This document shows positions 26,571 through 34,711 of a stretch of DNA of 47,432 bases, piece by piece; the first letter of the stretch is position 1, and each line of letters begins with the position of its first letter. The notes under the pieces are model-generated. The model was not told the origin of the DNA. It searched no databases and was given only the letters and a program-made list of their open reading frames with translations. The stretch is from the NCBI GenBank assembly GCA_011391125.1, contig JAABRE010000039.1, forward strand, positions 1 through 47,432. Reading direction: 5' to 3'. Origin of the DNA: Synechococcales cyanobacterium S06. GTDB taxonomy: Bacteria; Cyanobacteriota; Cyanobacteriia; Cyanobacteriales; JAABRE01. The position numbers were made by a program, and so were the translations under genes.

Positions 26571-27665
26571 TTAACCTCTTGCAGTTAACCAGTCAGCAAT
26601 TGTCGGGGGTAAATCTCTTTGGACTTTTCCACTAACATACATCCCAATATGTCCGACGGGAAAAGATTTAACGGTGTAATCTTTACTGGAAATATACTTT
26701 CCTAATGCTAAAGAAGATTCAGGAGGAACTAGGTGATCTTTTTCTGCATAAAGATTTAAAATTGGCATGGATATGTTACTAAGATTAACAGTGCGATCGC
26801 CAATTTTCACTTCACCTTTAATCAGTTTATTTTCCTGATAAAAATCCTTCATAAATTGTCGATAAGCTTCACCGCATTGATCTGGACTATCGAAAATCCA
26901 TTTTTCCATTCTCATGAAGTTTAATAATTTATCTTCACTATCCATAATTTCGGGAAAATCTAAGTATTTTTGATAACCCAATTGCATTGGTTTTAACATC
27001 AGAAATTCTAGATTAAGGTAATCTCCAGGAATATTTCCTAGTGCTTCCACCATTAAATCAACGTCAATTGCTTCCTTACCTAAAGTGCAACCACCGCGCA
27101 TATTTAAGAGGCAATCTTTCATCTGAAAATCGATGGGAGCAACCATAGTAATTAAGTTTTTCACCTTCTCAGGATAGAGAGAAGAATAACATAAACTAAA
27201 CGTACCTCCTTGACAAATTCCTAACAAATTGATCTTGTCTAAACTGTGTTTTTTTCTAATAAAATCCACACAGTTATTAACATAACCATTTAAGTAGTCA
27301 TCAAGGGTTAACCAACGATCGCCCCGACTCGGATATCCCCAATCAATTAAATAGACATCAAGGCCTAATTTCAAGAGATTAGCAACTAAAGATCTGCCCT
27401 CTTGTAAATCTACCATAAAAGGGCGATTTACCAGGGCATAAACCATTAATAAAGGAACAGAAAAAGGTTGTTCAACTTGAGGTTTAAAATGATATAAAAT
27501 AACCTTATCTTCCTTGTAAACAATCTCTTTTGCCGAGACACCCACCTCAATATCTTCCTCTCGTAAACGACTTAAATTATCAATTCCTTTGACAATTTTT
27601 TTCGTTAAATCCACATAGTCATTGGCGGCTTCTTCAAAACTCATTTGTGTTAGAAATGGTAGCAT
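26571..27665 (-). CDS. phaC: Class III poly(3-hydroxyalkanoate) synthase subunit PhaC
   Basis: A 364-residue catalytic subunit that polymerises 3-hydroxybutyryl-CoA on the PHB granule surface. The lipase-like box GICQGG places the nucleophile at C151; D310 (YAEKDHLVPP) and H339 (FPVGHIGM) complete the triad. The short length and the partner PhaE mark class III. AGGAGAG precedes the ATG at 27665. It lies 143 bp behind phaE on the same strand, with the microrepeat AGTTAACAGTTATC in the gap. Confidence 0.95.
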   Translation of the reverse strand: MLPFLTQMSFEEAANDYVDLTKKIVKGIDNLSRLREEDIEVGVSAKEIVYKEDKVILYHFKPQVEQPFSVPLLMVYALVNRPFMVDLQEGRSLVANLLKLGLDVYLIDWGYPSRGDRWLTLDDYLNGYVNNCVDFIRKKHSLDKINLLGICQGGTFSLCYSSLYPEKVKNLITMVAPIDFQMKDCLLNMRGGCTLGKEAIDVDLMVEALGNIPGDYLNLEFLMLKPMQLGYQKYLDFPEIMDSEDKLLNFMRMEKWIFDSPDQCGEAYRQFMKDFYQENKLIKGEVKIGDRTVNLSNISMPILNLYAEKDHLVPPESSLALGKYISSKDYTVKSFPVGHIGMYVSGKVQRDLPPTIADWLTARG

Positions 27666-27681
27666 ATTTCTCTCCTTTTGT

Positions 27682-27730
27682 CATTTCAGTTATCAGTTAA
27701 CAGTTAACAGTTATCAGTTAAGAGTTAACA
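27682..27730. repeat. Tandem AGTTAACAGTTATC-type microrepeats between phaE and phaC
   Basis: About six imperfect 8-bp units of AGTTAACA/AGTTATCA. A similar tract (AGTTACC) lies at 36716-36742. They are probably slippage-prone junk. Confidence 0.6.
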
Positions 27731-27808
27731 TTAATTAGTAATTAGTGTTCATTTATTGGTTAACAGTCAAATAAACTCAAACACTATTTTTTCAAGTAAA
27801 ATTGACAT

Positions 27809-28858
27809 TTATTTACTAACAGAAGTTTCTGAATTTGTCTCAGAAGGTTTGTCAGTTTTACTAGCAGAATTAGCGAGAATTTCCTCATAATTTGCCACTT
27901 GTTTTTTCAAAGATTTAACCTCTTTTTTGAGTTCATAAATACTACGATGAACTTCATCAATTTCGCTCCGAGAAGGCAAGTTCATCATATTAAGATAAAC
28001 TTCCATCAAACCCTGTTGTTGAATGCGATATTTATTAAGATTATTGAGGAATTCACCGCGAATTTTAAGATTATGTTCCTCACAGAAAGCCTGTTCAAAA
28101 ACATCATCAGCAATTTGACTCCAGAGAGCTTGAAACTGTTTCCAATCGTCAATTTTTTCGCCTTTTTCGGCTTTAGTAACTAACTCTTTCATCAAAGCTT
28201 CAAAAGACTTGACTTGTATATCTCCTAACACTAATTCATAATCAATAGTGGATTTATAGAGATTTTTCCAAGCTTCAAAACCCGTTAATAACTTACCATT
28301 AAACTCCCGACTTGGACCGAGCAGAGGAGTTTGCATCAAACTCCCAAAAGTTTCCTCATAAAGTAAATTCCAGTAGAAATTATTAAGCTCAATTAAAGCG
28401 GAACTATTACCACTAAAAGCTTTATTCATATTCCCCATAGAAAGACCTAAAGGATCAGTCCATAACTGACTAAACTTCTGGGTTTCTTCGAGATAAAGTT
28501 GCCATAATTGGGCGGAATTTTTACTAACATTAAGAGAAGAACTAGAAAAACTATTTAACTGATTTTGCATTTGTTCAGTGTATTTTTTAAGAACATTTTG
28601 CCAGTCATCTCCACTTTCTAACTTAGGAAAAATATCCTGCCATGCTTCCACAGACAACTTAAGAAAACGCACTAATAAATCGCGATTATTCAAAAATCTT
28701 TGCGCTGCATCTTTCATTTCTGGTTGCTTATCCATGAGGGGATTAGGAGTAGGAATAGTTCCCATGACATCGAACCAACTTTTCCACATTTGTGTACCTG
28801 TTTCTGTCCAAGTATTAACTACTTGAGTCGCCATTTCTGTCCATGCTGTTGTAGTCAT
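27809..28858 (-). CDS. phaE: Class III PHA synthase subunit PhaE
   Basis: A 349-residue non-catalytic partner of PhaC. It is Trp- and Gln-rich and helical, with the N-terminal MWKSWFDVMG and YWNLLYEETFGSLMQTPLLG near 160-180 typical of cyanobacterial PhaE. The C-terminal segment from about 290 (EVHRSIYELKKEVKSLKKQV) is a coiled coil. The ATG overlaps the stop of the damaged four-helix-bundle gene as ATGA, with AGGTG upstream. It is the fourth pha gene of the run and sits 143 bp ahead of phaC. Confidence 0.93.
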   Translation of the reverse strand: MTTTAWTEMATQVVNTWTETGTQMWKSWFDVMGTIPTPNPLMDKQPEMKDAAQRFLNNRDLLVRFLKLSVEAWQDIFPKLESGDDWQNVLKKYTEQMQNQLNSFSSSSLNVSKNSAQLWQLYLEETQKFSQLWTDPLGLSMGNMNKAFSGNSSALIELNNFYWNLLYEETFGSLMQTPLLGPSREFNGKLLTGFEAWKNLYKSTIDYELVLGDIQVKSFEALMKELVTKAEKGEKIDDWKQFQALWSQIADDVFEQAFCEEHNLKIRGEFLNNLNKYRIQQQGLMEVYLNMMNLPSRSEIDEVHRSIYELKKEVKSLKKQVANYEEILANSASKTDKPSETNSETSVSK

Positions 28859-29264
28859 ATTTTTTCACCTTTTGTAATTAAATTATTATTATTATTTTGT
28901 TTCGTGGTAACAATGGTTTTTGCGATTATTTTTATCAATTGTTCACACTCATCAAGGATTAAATTGATACGAATGTCAGAAACCATTTTAGAGCTGCTTA
29001 AAAGTTTTAACCAATATCTAGTTTCTCTTGCTTTTTTAAGAGCAATTTGTCTTTTGTACTTTGGGCAGCCTGGGATTCTTCTATATTAGCTCCCATGGAA
29101 GTTCCTGAACGAAATAATTGATTAGCAAGAAGTTTAGAGGTAGGTGATTGACTATTTAAAAAGTTACATAAGTTAATTATCCTCAGAGAAAACTCAAAAG
29201 TTCTGTCTGTAATTGGTTGATAATTCTGATAACTTTTTTGCCTTTCATTTTCCCCTAATTCCAT
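28855..29264 (-). pseudogene. Four-helix bundle (S23-like) protein, frameshifted
   Basis: The N-terminal frame reads FEFSLRIINLCNFLNSQS, then LFRSGTSMGANIEESQAAQS, typical of the four-helix bundle family first found as 23S rRNA insertions. It loses frame after QSTKD and stops at 29007. The rest of the family sequence continues in another frame: IALKKARETRYWLKLL, then INLILDECEQLIKII, to a TGA at 28855-28857. About five expected residues are missing at the shift, pointing to a small deletion. The stop overlaps the phaE ATG as ATGA, so an intact version would have been coupled to phaE. GGAGGAG precedes the ATG at 29264. Confidence 0.85.
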
Positions 29265-29416
29265 AATTTCTCCTCCTTTTTTCTTTTCTTAAACTTCTTG
29301 TTAACTTACTAACTTTTTAGTAATTAAGTAATTAATTAATTACTAATTAATTACTTGTTAATTACTTGTTACTTCTTACTTTTTCTTCCCTTTTGAATTT
29401 TGAATTTTGACTTGAA

Positions 29417-30139
29417 TTATGTATGATGAGCGCCATTGACTCTTACAACTTCGCCCGAAACGTAGGCACTCGCTACTGGTGAGAGTAAGTAAGCAACAGC
29501 CCAAGCGATGTCGGCGGGTTCACCAAAACGGCGGAAAGGTATCTCTGCGGTGATTTTGTCTCTGACTTTGTCAGGGATAACTTGGGTCATTTCGGTGTTA
29601 ATGAAGCCCGGTGCAACGGCGTTGGCGCGCACATTATAACGCGCGCATTCCCTCGCCAAGGATTTGACGATTCCAATCACCCCAGCTTTAGTTGCCGCAT
29701 AATTGGCTTGGCCAGCATTACCCCGATCGCCCGAAATGGAACTAATCGCCACCAATGAGCCGGCATTTTGTGCATACATCGCTTCCATAAAGGGTTTAAA
29801 GGTATTAGCAACACCCTTCAAGTTTACATTGATGACAGCATCCCAATCCGCCGGAGTCAATTTGGTAAAAAAGTTATCCTTGGTGATACCAGCATTAGCG
29901 ACTACACCGTAAACCGTGCCTAATTTTTCTTCAATTTCCTTGGCGATTGCTTCCATGGAGTTCAAATCGGTGACATCAGCAACCAAACCCAAAGCTTTGT
30001 CATTACCGGATTCCACCGACAAATCCAAATAAGCGACCTTTGCGCCAAGCTCTACGAGTAAATCAACGATTGCCCGACCGATGCCACGATTGCCGCCCGT
30101 AACAACGATTACTTTATCTTCTAAACCTAAAGAAACCAT
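29417..30139 (-). CDS. phaB: Acetoacetyl-CoA reductase PhaB
   Basis: A 240-residue short-chain dehydrogenase that reduces acetoacetyl-CoA to (R)-3-hydroxybutyryl-CoA with NADPH. The cofactor loop TGGNRGIG is at 14-21, NAG at 82-84, and the catalytic S134, Y147 and K151 follow in SSISGDRGNAGQANYAATK. The tail ASAYVSGEVVRVNGA is typical. FabG is the main alternative, but the pha context favours PhaB. I chose the ATG at 30139: the longer frame starts at a TTG that lies within the GGAGG ribosome site. Confidence 0.9.
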   Translation of the reverse strand: MVSLGLEDKVIVVTGGNRGIGRAIVDLLVELGAKVAYLDLSVESGNDKALGLVADVTDLNSMEAIAKEIEEKLGTVYGVVANAGITKDNFFTKLTPADWDAVINVNLKGVANTFKPFMEAMYAQNAGSLVAISSISGDRGNAGQANYAATKAGVIGIVKSLARECARYNVRANAVAPGFINTEMTQVIPDKVRDKITAEIPFRRFGEPADIAWAVAYLLSPVASAYVSGEVVRVNGAHHT

Positions 30140-30157
30140 AAAAAATACCTCCAAAAA

Positions 30158-30622
30158 TTAACTAAAAAAATCTAAATCAAGAATTTCAGTCAGGGAAAAA
30201 GGACAACTAGCGGGATACTCTTTTTGAGCCGGGATTCTAACGCCAAAACTAGCTTTTTTTCCCTCAATAATAGCCAAATCACTGCCGTCAGGATAGGCTT
30301 TTTCGATAGCAGTTTCTAAGTAGGATTTGAGGGAAGGAGTATTTTTCAAACTGACCAAAACCCTTTGACGGTGTTCAATAACAGAACGATACCAACTCCC
30401 TTTCATGGAGTCTGGAGCATCAGGTTGCCTTTTTAGATTGAGTAAATGGGCTAATAAAACCATCAAATTACTTTCTAAAGCTCTTTTTTCTGATCTCCCC
30501 AACTCCTTTAACTCCTCAATCAAATTAGCAATGTCAATCGAGTTAAACTGTTTGACTTGCAGCAAATTAATAGTTTGTTCAAGCCATTTTTGGTAATCCT
30601 GTTCATACAAGGTGTTTAACAT
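30158..30622 (-). CDS. DUF29 family protein
   Basis: A 154-residue DUF29 protein with LYEQDYQKWLEQTINLLQ, NLIEELKELGRSEKRALESN and SWYRSVIEHRQRVLV. It has diverged from the 3726-4184 paralogue but shares the same order of blocks. A TTG at 30631 with AGGA just upstream is an alternative start. It lies 18 bp ahead of phaB on the same strand and is probably cotranscribed with it. Function unknown. Confidence 0.83.
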   Translation of the reverse strand: MLNTLYEQDYQKWLEQTINLLQVKQFNSIDIANLIEELKELGRSEKRALESNLMVLLAHLLNLKRQPDAPDSMKGSWYRSVIEHRQRVLVSLKNTPSLKSYLETAIEKAYPDGSDLAIIEGKKASFGVRIPAQKEYPASCPFSLTEILDLDFFS

Positions 30623-30690
30623 AGTTGTCAATTAATCCTGTTTTTAATTGCAATTTATTGACATAAAAACTCTGACAAATTTCTTGGCTA

Positions 30691-30734
30691 TTTTGTTAAA
30701 TTTAACTTAATAATTTGAGTTTAATTTAACAAAA
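30691..30734. terminator. 12-bp perfect inverted repeat between ParD-like and DUF29 genes
   Basis: TTTTGTTAAATT at 30691 and AATTTAACAAAA at 30723 form a perfect 12-bp stem around a 20-base loop. It could end transcription of the ParD-like gene or be a regulator site before DUF29-phaB. Confidence 0.4.
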
Positions 30735-30752
30735 ATTGGACAGACTACCACT

Positions 30753-31004
30753 TTATTTTAAATCATTCAAGGAAAGATTTAAATTATTAATGGCTATGTT
30801 TCCATCTATTCCTAATCCTTGAGCTAATTGGGTAGCTGCGAGATCAATTTTCTCCCTAATTTCCTCAATCCAACTATCATATTGATTCCTTTTTTCTAAT
30901 AAGTTTAAAGCTTGCTCAATTACCTGATTTGGATTAGCATATTTACCAGAAACAAGCTGTTTTTGAATCAAAACTTCTATTTTTGGATCAAGGATAATAT
31001 TCAT
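30753..31004 (-). CDS. ParD-like antitoxin, apparently without a toxin
   Basis: An 83-residue protein. MNIILDPKIEVLIQKQLVSG and KYANPNQVIEQALNLLEKRN fit the ribbon-helix-helix ParD/CC2985 group. It is expected to bind DNA as a dimer. No ParE-like toxin follows; the next 120 bp hold only an inverted repeat and AT-rich DNA. AAGGAGG precedes the ATG at 31004. It is 18 bp behind the alcohol dehydrogenase gene. Confidence 0.7.
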   Translation of the reverse strand: MNIILDPKIEVLIQKQLVSGKYANPNQVIEQALNLLEKRNQYDSWIEEIREKIDLAATQLAQGLGIDGNIAINNLNLSLNDLK

Positions 31005-31022
31005 TAATTTAACCTCCTTTTC

Positions 31023-32024
31023 TTATTCAGAAAGTAGCACAATGCGATAACGAGCTTGATTAGCGGCAACCTTGTCCATTGCCTCATTAATTTGCGTAAT
31101 GGGCATGGTTTCAACCATGGGTTTAATTTGATTGATAGCAGCAAACTCTAACATTTCGGTCATGAAACGACGGCCTCCCACTGCACTACCGGCAATTTTC
31201 TTTTGACCGAAAACCAAGGCCAACAGAGGAATATTGAGGGTAGAAACGGGCAGACCAACCAAGCAGAATACGCCATCATTGCCCAGTAATCCAAGAGCCT
31301 TTGTCCAATCAATTTCCGCTGAACCGGTATAGAGGAGCAAGTCATAATCCCCTGTTTCTGCATCATTCCAGTTGCAGAAATGATGCGCACCAAATTCCTT
31401 GGCTTCGGTTTCCTTACTGGGAGAAGTGGAAAAAGCGGTAACTTCTGCACCCATGGAGCGGGCAAATTTAATGGCTAAATGCCCCAAGCCGCCAATGCCA
31501 ATTACCCCAACCCTTGATCCCGGATGCTTAATATAGGTGCGCAAAGGAGAATAAACGGTAATCCCAGCGCATAAAAGAGGGGCTGCGGAGGCTGAATCAA
31601 GGGCATCAGGGAGCTTATAGGTAAAATCGGCATTTACCCGCAATTTATCAGCAAAACCGCCGTAATTTCCCACAATTAAGCCGGTATAACCCTGACGACA
31701 GATATTTTCTTCTCCTCGCAAACACGCGTCACAACGACGACAAGAGTTGCTAATCCAACCAACACCGACTCGATCGCCTATCTGCAAGTTTGTGACATCT
31801 TCACCAAGTTTCGTGATTTCGCCGACGACTTCATGGCCAGCTACGAGGGGGAAAGTGCTGACATTCCAATCATCATCCCTCATGTGAAGGTCAGTGTGAC
31901 AGAGGCCATTATGGGTTACTTTGATTTCAATGTCATTACGTCCTAAAGGTTTAGGTTCATATTGCCAAGATTGCAATTTTTCTCCCTTATTTAAAGCCGC
32001 ATAACCTTTAAAAGTTGTTACCAT
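31023..32024 (-). CDS. Zinc-dependent alcohol/aldehyde dehydrogenase (CAD/YahK type)
   Basis: A 333-residue medium-chain dehydrogenase. Catalytic zinc ligands are C42 (LCHTD), H64-E65 (GHEVVG) and C152. The structural zinc site is C95, C98, C101 and C109. The Rossmann loop GIGGLG is at 176-181, followed by the basic/Ser segment FSTSPSKE, which favours NADPH. It resembles the broad-range aldehyde reductases of cyanobacteria such as AdhA. GGAGGG precedes the ATG. Its place between phaA and phaB is probably not functional, but reduction of C4 aldehydes is conceivable. Confidence 0.88.
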   Translation of the reverse strand: MVTTFKGYAALNKGEKLQSWQYEPKPLGRNDIEIKVTHNGLCHTDLHMRDDDWNVSTFPLVAGHEVVGEITKLGEDVTNLQIGDRVGVGWISNSCRRCDACLRGEENICRQGYTGLIVGNYGGFADKLRVNADFTYKLPDALDSASAAPLLCAGITVYSPLRTYIKHPGSRVGVIGIGGLGHLAIKFARSMGAEVTAFSTSPSKETEAKEFGAHHFCNWNDAETGDYDLLLYTGSAEIDWTKALGLLGNDGVFCLVGLPVSTLNIPLLALVFGQKKIAGSAVGGRRFMTEMLEFAAINQIKPMVETMPITQINEAMDKVAANQARYRIVLLSE

Positions 32025-32089
32025 GTTTTTCCCTCCAAACTAATATTAATTATGCCTTTGTTCGGGTTAAATATGTCACAAGTTGTTAC

Positions 32090-33001
32090 TTAACTTAACA
32101 TATTTTCTAAATCTTCTAAGGTGTTAATGGTAAAAATTGCTCCGGTAAGTTCATCTATTTTCTTAATAGATAAATTGGGAATTTTTTGACGAGTTTCCAA
32201 TGGAATTTCGCCTAGTTTTTGAGTTAACAAAGTTAAAATCAACTCGATTTTCCCTTGTTGTAAACCCTGTTGTAAACCTTCCTCTAGTCCTTTTTCTCTA
32301 GCATAAAGAGAAGCTCCCTCCTGATCAGTTAACCAGATGGTTCGCTTACGCATTTCCTCTAACTCATCCCGATTTAAAGTAGCATAATTGGCAATTTCTA
32401 AGGCATGATTAAGAGCAGGAATTGTTTGCATATCCTCTGGTTTTTCCTTTAATTTAGGTGCGTTTTTGAGGAAAAATAGCCATTTATCGCTCAAATGCTC
32501 TAACTCATTTAGCGTTTTATTAAACTTGGGTAATTCCACAAAAACCAATTTTATCTCGTGACTATAAACGAATTTCAGAGTTTCTTCTTGGAACAGAAAA
32601 GAGTTAATAATTGCGGGACTATTATCAAACAGAATAAAGTCAATAATAGTCAGAGCAATAACAGGTTCTAGTAAAAAATAACGATCTCCAGAATCTAATT
32701 GATTGGCGTAACTTTTTGCCGCATTATACATAACCCTTTTGTCAAAAGCATACTTATTTAATACCTGCATTTCTATTAAGACAGTGGTATTATTATCTAA
32801 TTTTGCTTTGACATCTAAATAGCTATCTTTTAAACCAAAACTTTCCCCTGGAGAATAGGGATTTAAGATTTCTAAATCCACAATGGTCTCTTTTTCTTGA
32901 TATAAAATAGCATTGAGAAAACTAATTAAAATGTCCTTACTTTGAGTTGAACCAAATATCTTTTTAAAGGCATAATCAGTTTTTGGATTTATAAATCTCA
33001 T
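32090..33001 (-). CDS. Rpn family (PD-(D/E)XK) recombination-promoting nuclease
   Basis: A 303-residue protein. It opens RFINPKTDYAFKKIFGSTQS; the nuclease core follows with D-x(n)-D (SYLDVKAKLD) and VLIEMQVLNK near 75-95. The charged QG-rich C terminus (EGLQQGLQQGKIELILTLL) runs into a DUF4351-like tail, RLGEIPLETRQKIPNLS in type. Rpn proteins are DNA-cutting, recombination-stimulating nucleases often annotated as transposases. GGAGGAAAAAAG precedes the ATG. It separates phaA from the remaining pha genes. Confidence 0.83.
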   Translation of the reverse strand: MRFINPKTDYAFKKIFGSTQSKDILISFLNAILYQEKETIVDLEILNPYSPGESFGLKDSYLDVKAKLDNNTTVLIEMQVLNKYAFDKRVMYNAAKSYANQLDSGDRYFLLEPVIALTIIDFILFDNSPAIINSFLFQEETLKFVYSHEIKLVFVELPKFNKTLNELEHLSDKWLFFLKNAPKLKEKPEDMQTIPALNHALEIANYATLNRDELEEMRKRTIWLTDQEGASLYAREKGLEEGLQQGLQQGKIELILTLLTQKLGEIPLETRQKIPNLSIKKIDELTGAIFTINTLEDLENMLS

Positions 33002-33070
33002 CTTTTTTCCTCCTTTTTTGCTCCCAGATGTTGCCGGTAAGGGCGATCGAACATTCGCCCCACAAACAAC

Positions 33071-34261
33071 CTAAACTCGTTCAATGGCGATCGCCGTTCC
33101 TCCTCCCGTACCATGACAAAGGGCTGCTAAACCAAAGGTTTTGTCCTGTTCGATCAACGCATTAAGTAAAGTAACGACAACCCTAGCACCGGAAGCTCCC
33201 ACTGGGTGTCCTAGGGCGATCGCACCACCGTTGACGTTTAGTTTATCCCTAGTCACACCGAGCATATTTTCATATAACAGGGTACTGAGGGCGAAAGCTT
33301 CATTGTTTTCAAAGAGGTCAATGTCGGCCACAGTTTTGCCCAATTTAGCGAGTAATTTTTTCGACGCGTGGACGGGATATTCAGGAAAACGCCAAGTTTC
33401 ACCACCAGACCAAGTACCTCCTAAAATTTTAGCCACGGGTTTTAAGCCATATTGTTCCACTGCTGACTTACTCGCCACAATTACAGCGGCCGCTCCGTCA
33501 GAAATTTGACTACAATTTCCCGCAGTCAAAACGCCATCTTTGGTAAAAGCAGGACGTAACTTGGCTAAACTTTCCAAAGTAGTATCTCCTCTGATCCCTT
33601 CATCCGAGTCAACTAACTGCAGATCGCGTTTTACCTTCACTTCCATGGGGGCAATTTCATTTTTGAAAGCTCCTCTGGCCGTTGCTTCGGCCGCCCGTGA
33701 TTGAGAAATTGCTGCAACTTCGTCTAAAGCTTCACGGGTCAAACCATGTTCGGCCGCTAATCGTTCGGTTTCTAAGCCCATTCCTTCCTTGGTGACGGGA
33801 TCGGTTAATCCGTCAAACTCAAGTAAATCGACCAATTGTTCAGGAGCGCCCAGCAGGAATTTATAACCCCAACGAGCGCGACTAGAAAGGTAAAACCCCG
33901 TTTGGGACATGGATTCCATCCCTCCTGCGAGGACTATTTCCGCTTCGTCAGCTTTGATTGTTGTGGCCGCATTCATAATGCTCATCATCCCTGACGAACA
34001 CACCATGTCGATCGCATAGCCATCCACCGTAGCTGGAATACCTGCTTTTAAGGCCGCTTGTTTCGGCAATAGTTGACCGTGGCCGGCTCTTAAAACATTG
34101 CCGAATATATACAAGTCCAAAAGTTCGGGATTGATTCCTGCTTCTGCGATCGCCGCTTTCATGGCGTGTGCGCCTAATTCCGTGGGTGCAAAACCAGATA
34201 AAATTCCACCGAAACGTCCTAATGGGGTACGTTTGGCCGCTACGATATATACTTCTGTCAT
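33071..34261 (-). CDS. phaA: Acetyl-CoA acetyltransferase (beta-ketothiolase) PhaA
   Basis: A 396-residue biosynthetic thiolase that joins two acetyl-CoA into acetoacetyl-CoA, the first step to PHB. The acyl-carrying Cys is C88 (DMVCSSGMM), the base H352 (ALGHPVGASG) and the second Cys C382 (ALCHGTGGG). NEAFAL near 315 is also conserved. An AAGGAGT site precedes the ATG. It is the first pha gene of the minus-strand run, 69 bp ahead of the Rpn gene. Cytoplasmic tetramer by family. Confidence 0.94.
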   Translation of the reverse strand: MTEVYIVAAKRTPLGRFGGILSGFAPTELGAHAMKAAIAEAGINPELLDLYIFGNVLRAGHGQLLPKQAALKAGIPATVDGYAIDMVCSSGMMSIMNAATTIKADEAEIVLAGGMESMSQTGFYLSSRARWGYKFLLGAPEQLVDLLEFDGLTDPVTKEGMGLETERLAAEHGLTREALDEVAAISQSRAAEATARGAFKNEIAPMEVKVKRDLQLVDSDEGIRGDTTLESLAKLRPAFTKDGVLTAGNCSQISDGAAAVIVASKSAVEQYGLKPVAKILGGTWSGGETWRFPEYPVHASKKLLAKLGKTVADIDLFENNEAFALSTLLYENMLGVTRDKLNVNGGAIALGHPVGASGARVVVTLLNALIEQDKTFGLAALCHGTGGGTAIAIERV

Positions 34262-34300
34262 GATTTTTACTCCTTATTATTTGTTCGTTGTTGGTTGGGT

Positions 34301-34364
34301 AAGGTGCGTCAGATTGGTTAATTAACTAATATTTTCGATAATTGTTCTTTCTGACGCACCCTAC
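34301..34364. repeat. Short hairpin repeat with GGTGCGTCA ends (copy 4)
   Basis: AAGGTGCGTCAGA at the left and TTCTGACGCACCCTAC at the right: the best-preserved stem of the four copies. It overlaps the last 15 or so codons of the HicB-like gene, so it supplies that protein's C terminus. Confidence 0.75.
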
Positions 34365-34635
34365 TTTGAAGTATTTGATCAGGTATTTGAACGACTAGAA
34401 AAACAAGTGAGTCTTGATGATCTGGGTTACAAATAATGATTTCCAAGGGCGTTGGTTCAGGGATTAAATCACCATCTTCGATCATTAACGAACTATGTCC
34501 TGTTAATGCTTCTGTAGCCATTGTGCTGGCTTCCTCAATGGTACTAGCAGCACTAATACAACCGGGGAAATCATAAAATTGGACTCCATAATCGCTATCT
34601 GAATCTTTATGAACCGTTGCAATATAGGTTTTCAT
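34318..34635 (-). CDS. HicB-like antitoxin with repeat-derived C terminus
   Basis: A 105-residue protein of the HicB type. The partial RNase H-like fold is seen in TYIATVHKDSDSDYGVQFYD, FPGCISAASTIEEA and EALTGHSSLMIEDGDLIPEP. I chose the ATG at 34635, which has AAGGAAAG upstream; the track of codons before it has no ATG. The normal C-terminal DNA-binding helix region is missing. Instead the last residues (from about RVRQKEQL) are encoded by the hairpin repeat at 34301. No HicA toxin is adjacent. Confidence 0.72.
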   Translation of the reverse strand: MKTYIATVHKDSDSDYGVQFYDFPGCISAASTIEEASTMATEALTGHSSLMIEDGDLIPEPTPLEIIICNPDHQDSLVFLVVQIPDQILQSRVRQKEQLSKILVN

Positions 34636-34711
34636 GGTACTTTCCTTGATCAACAGTTGCGATCATGGGTAACAATTTAGAGAGCGCTAAAGCGCAACAA
34701 CGAACCTTTAT

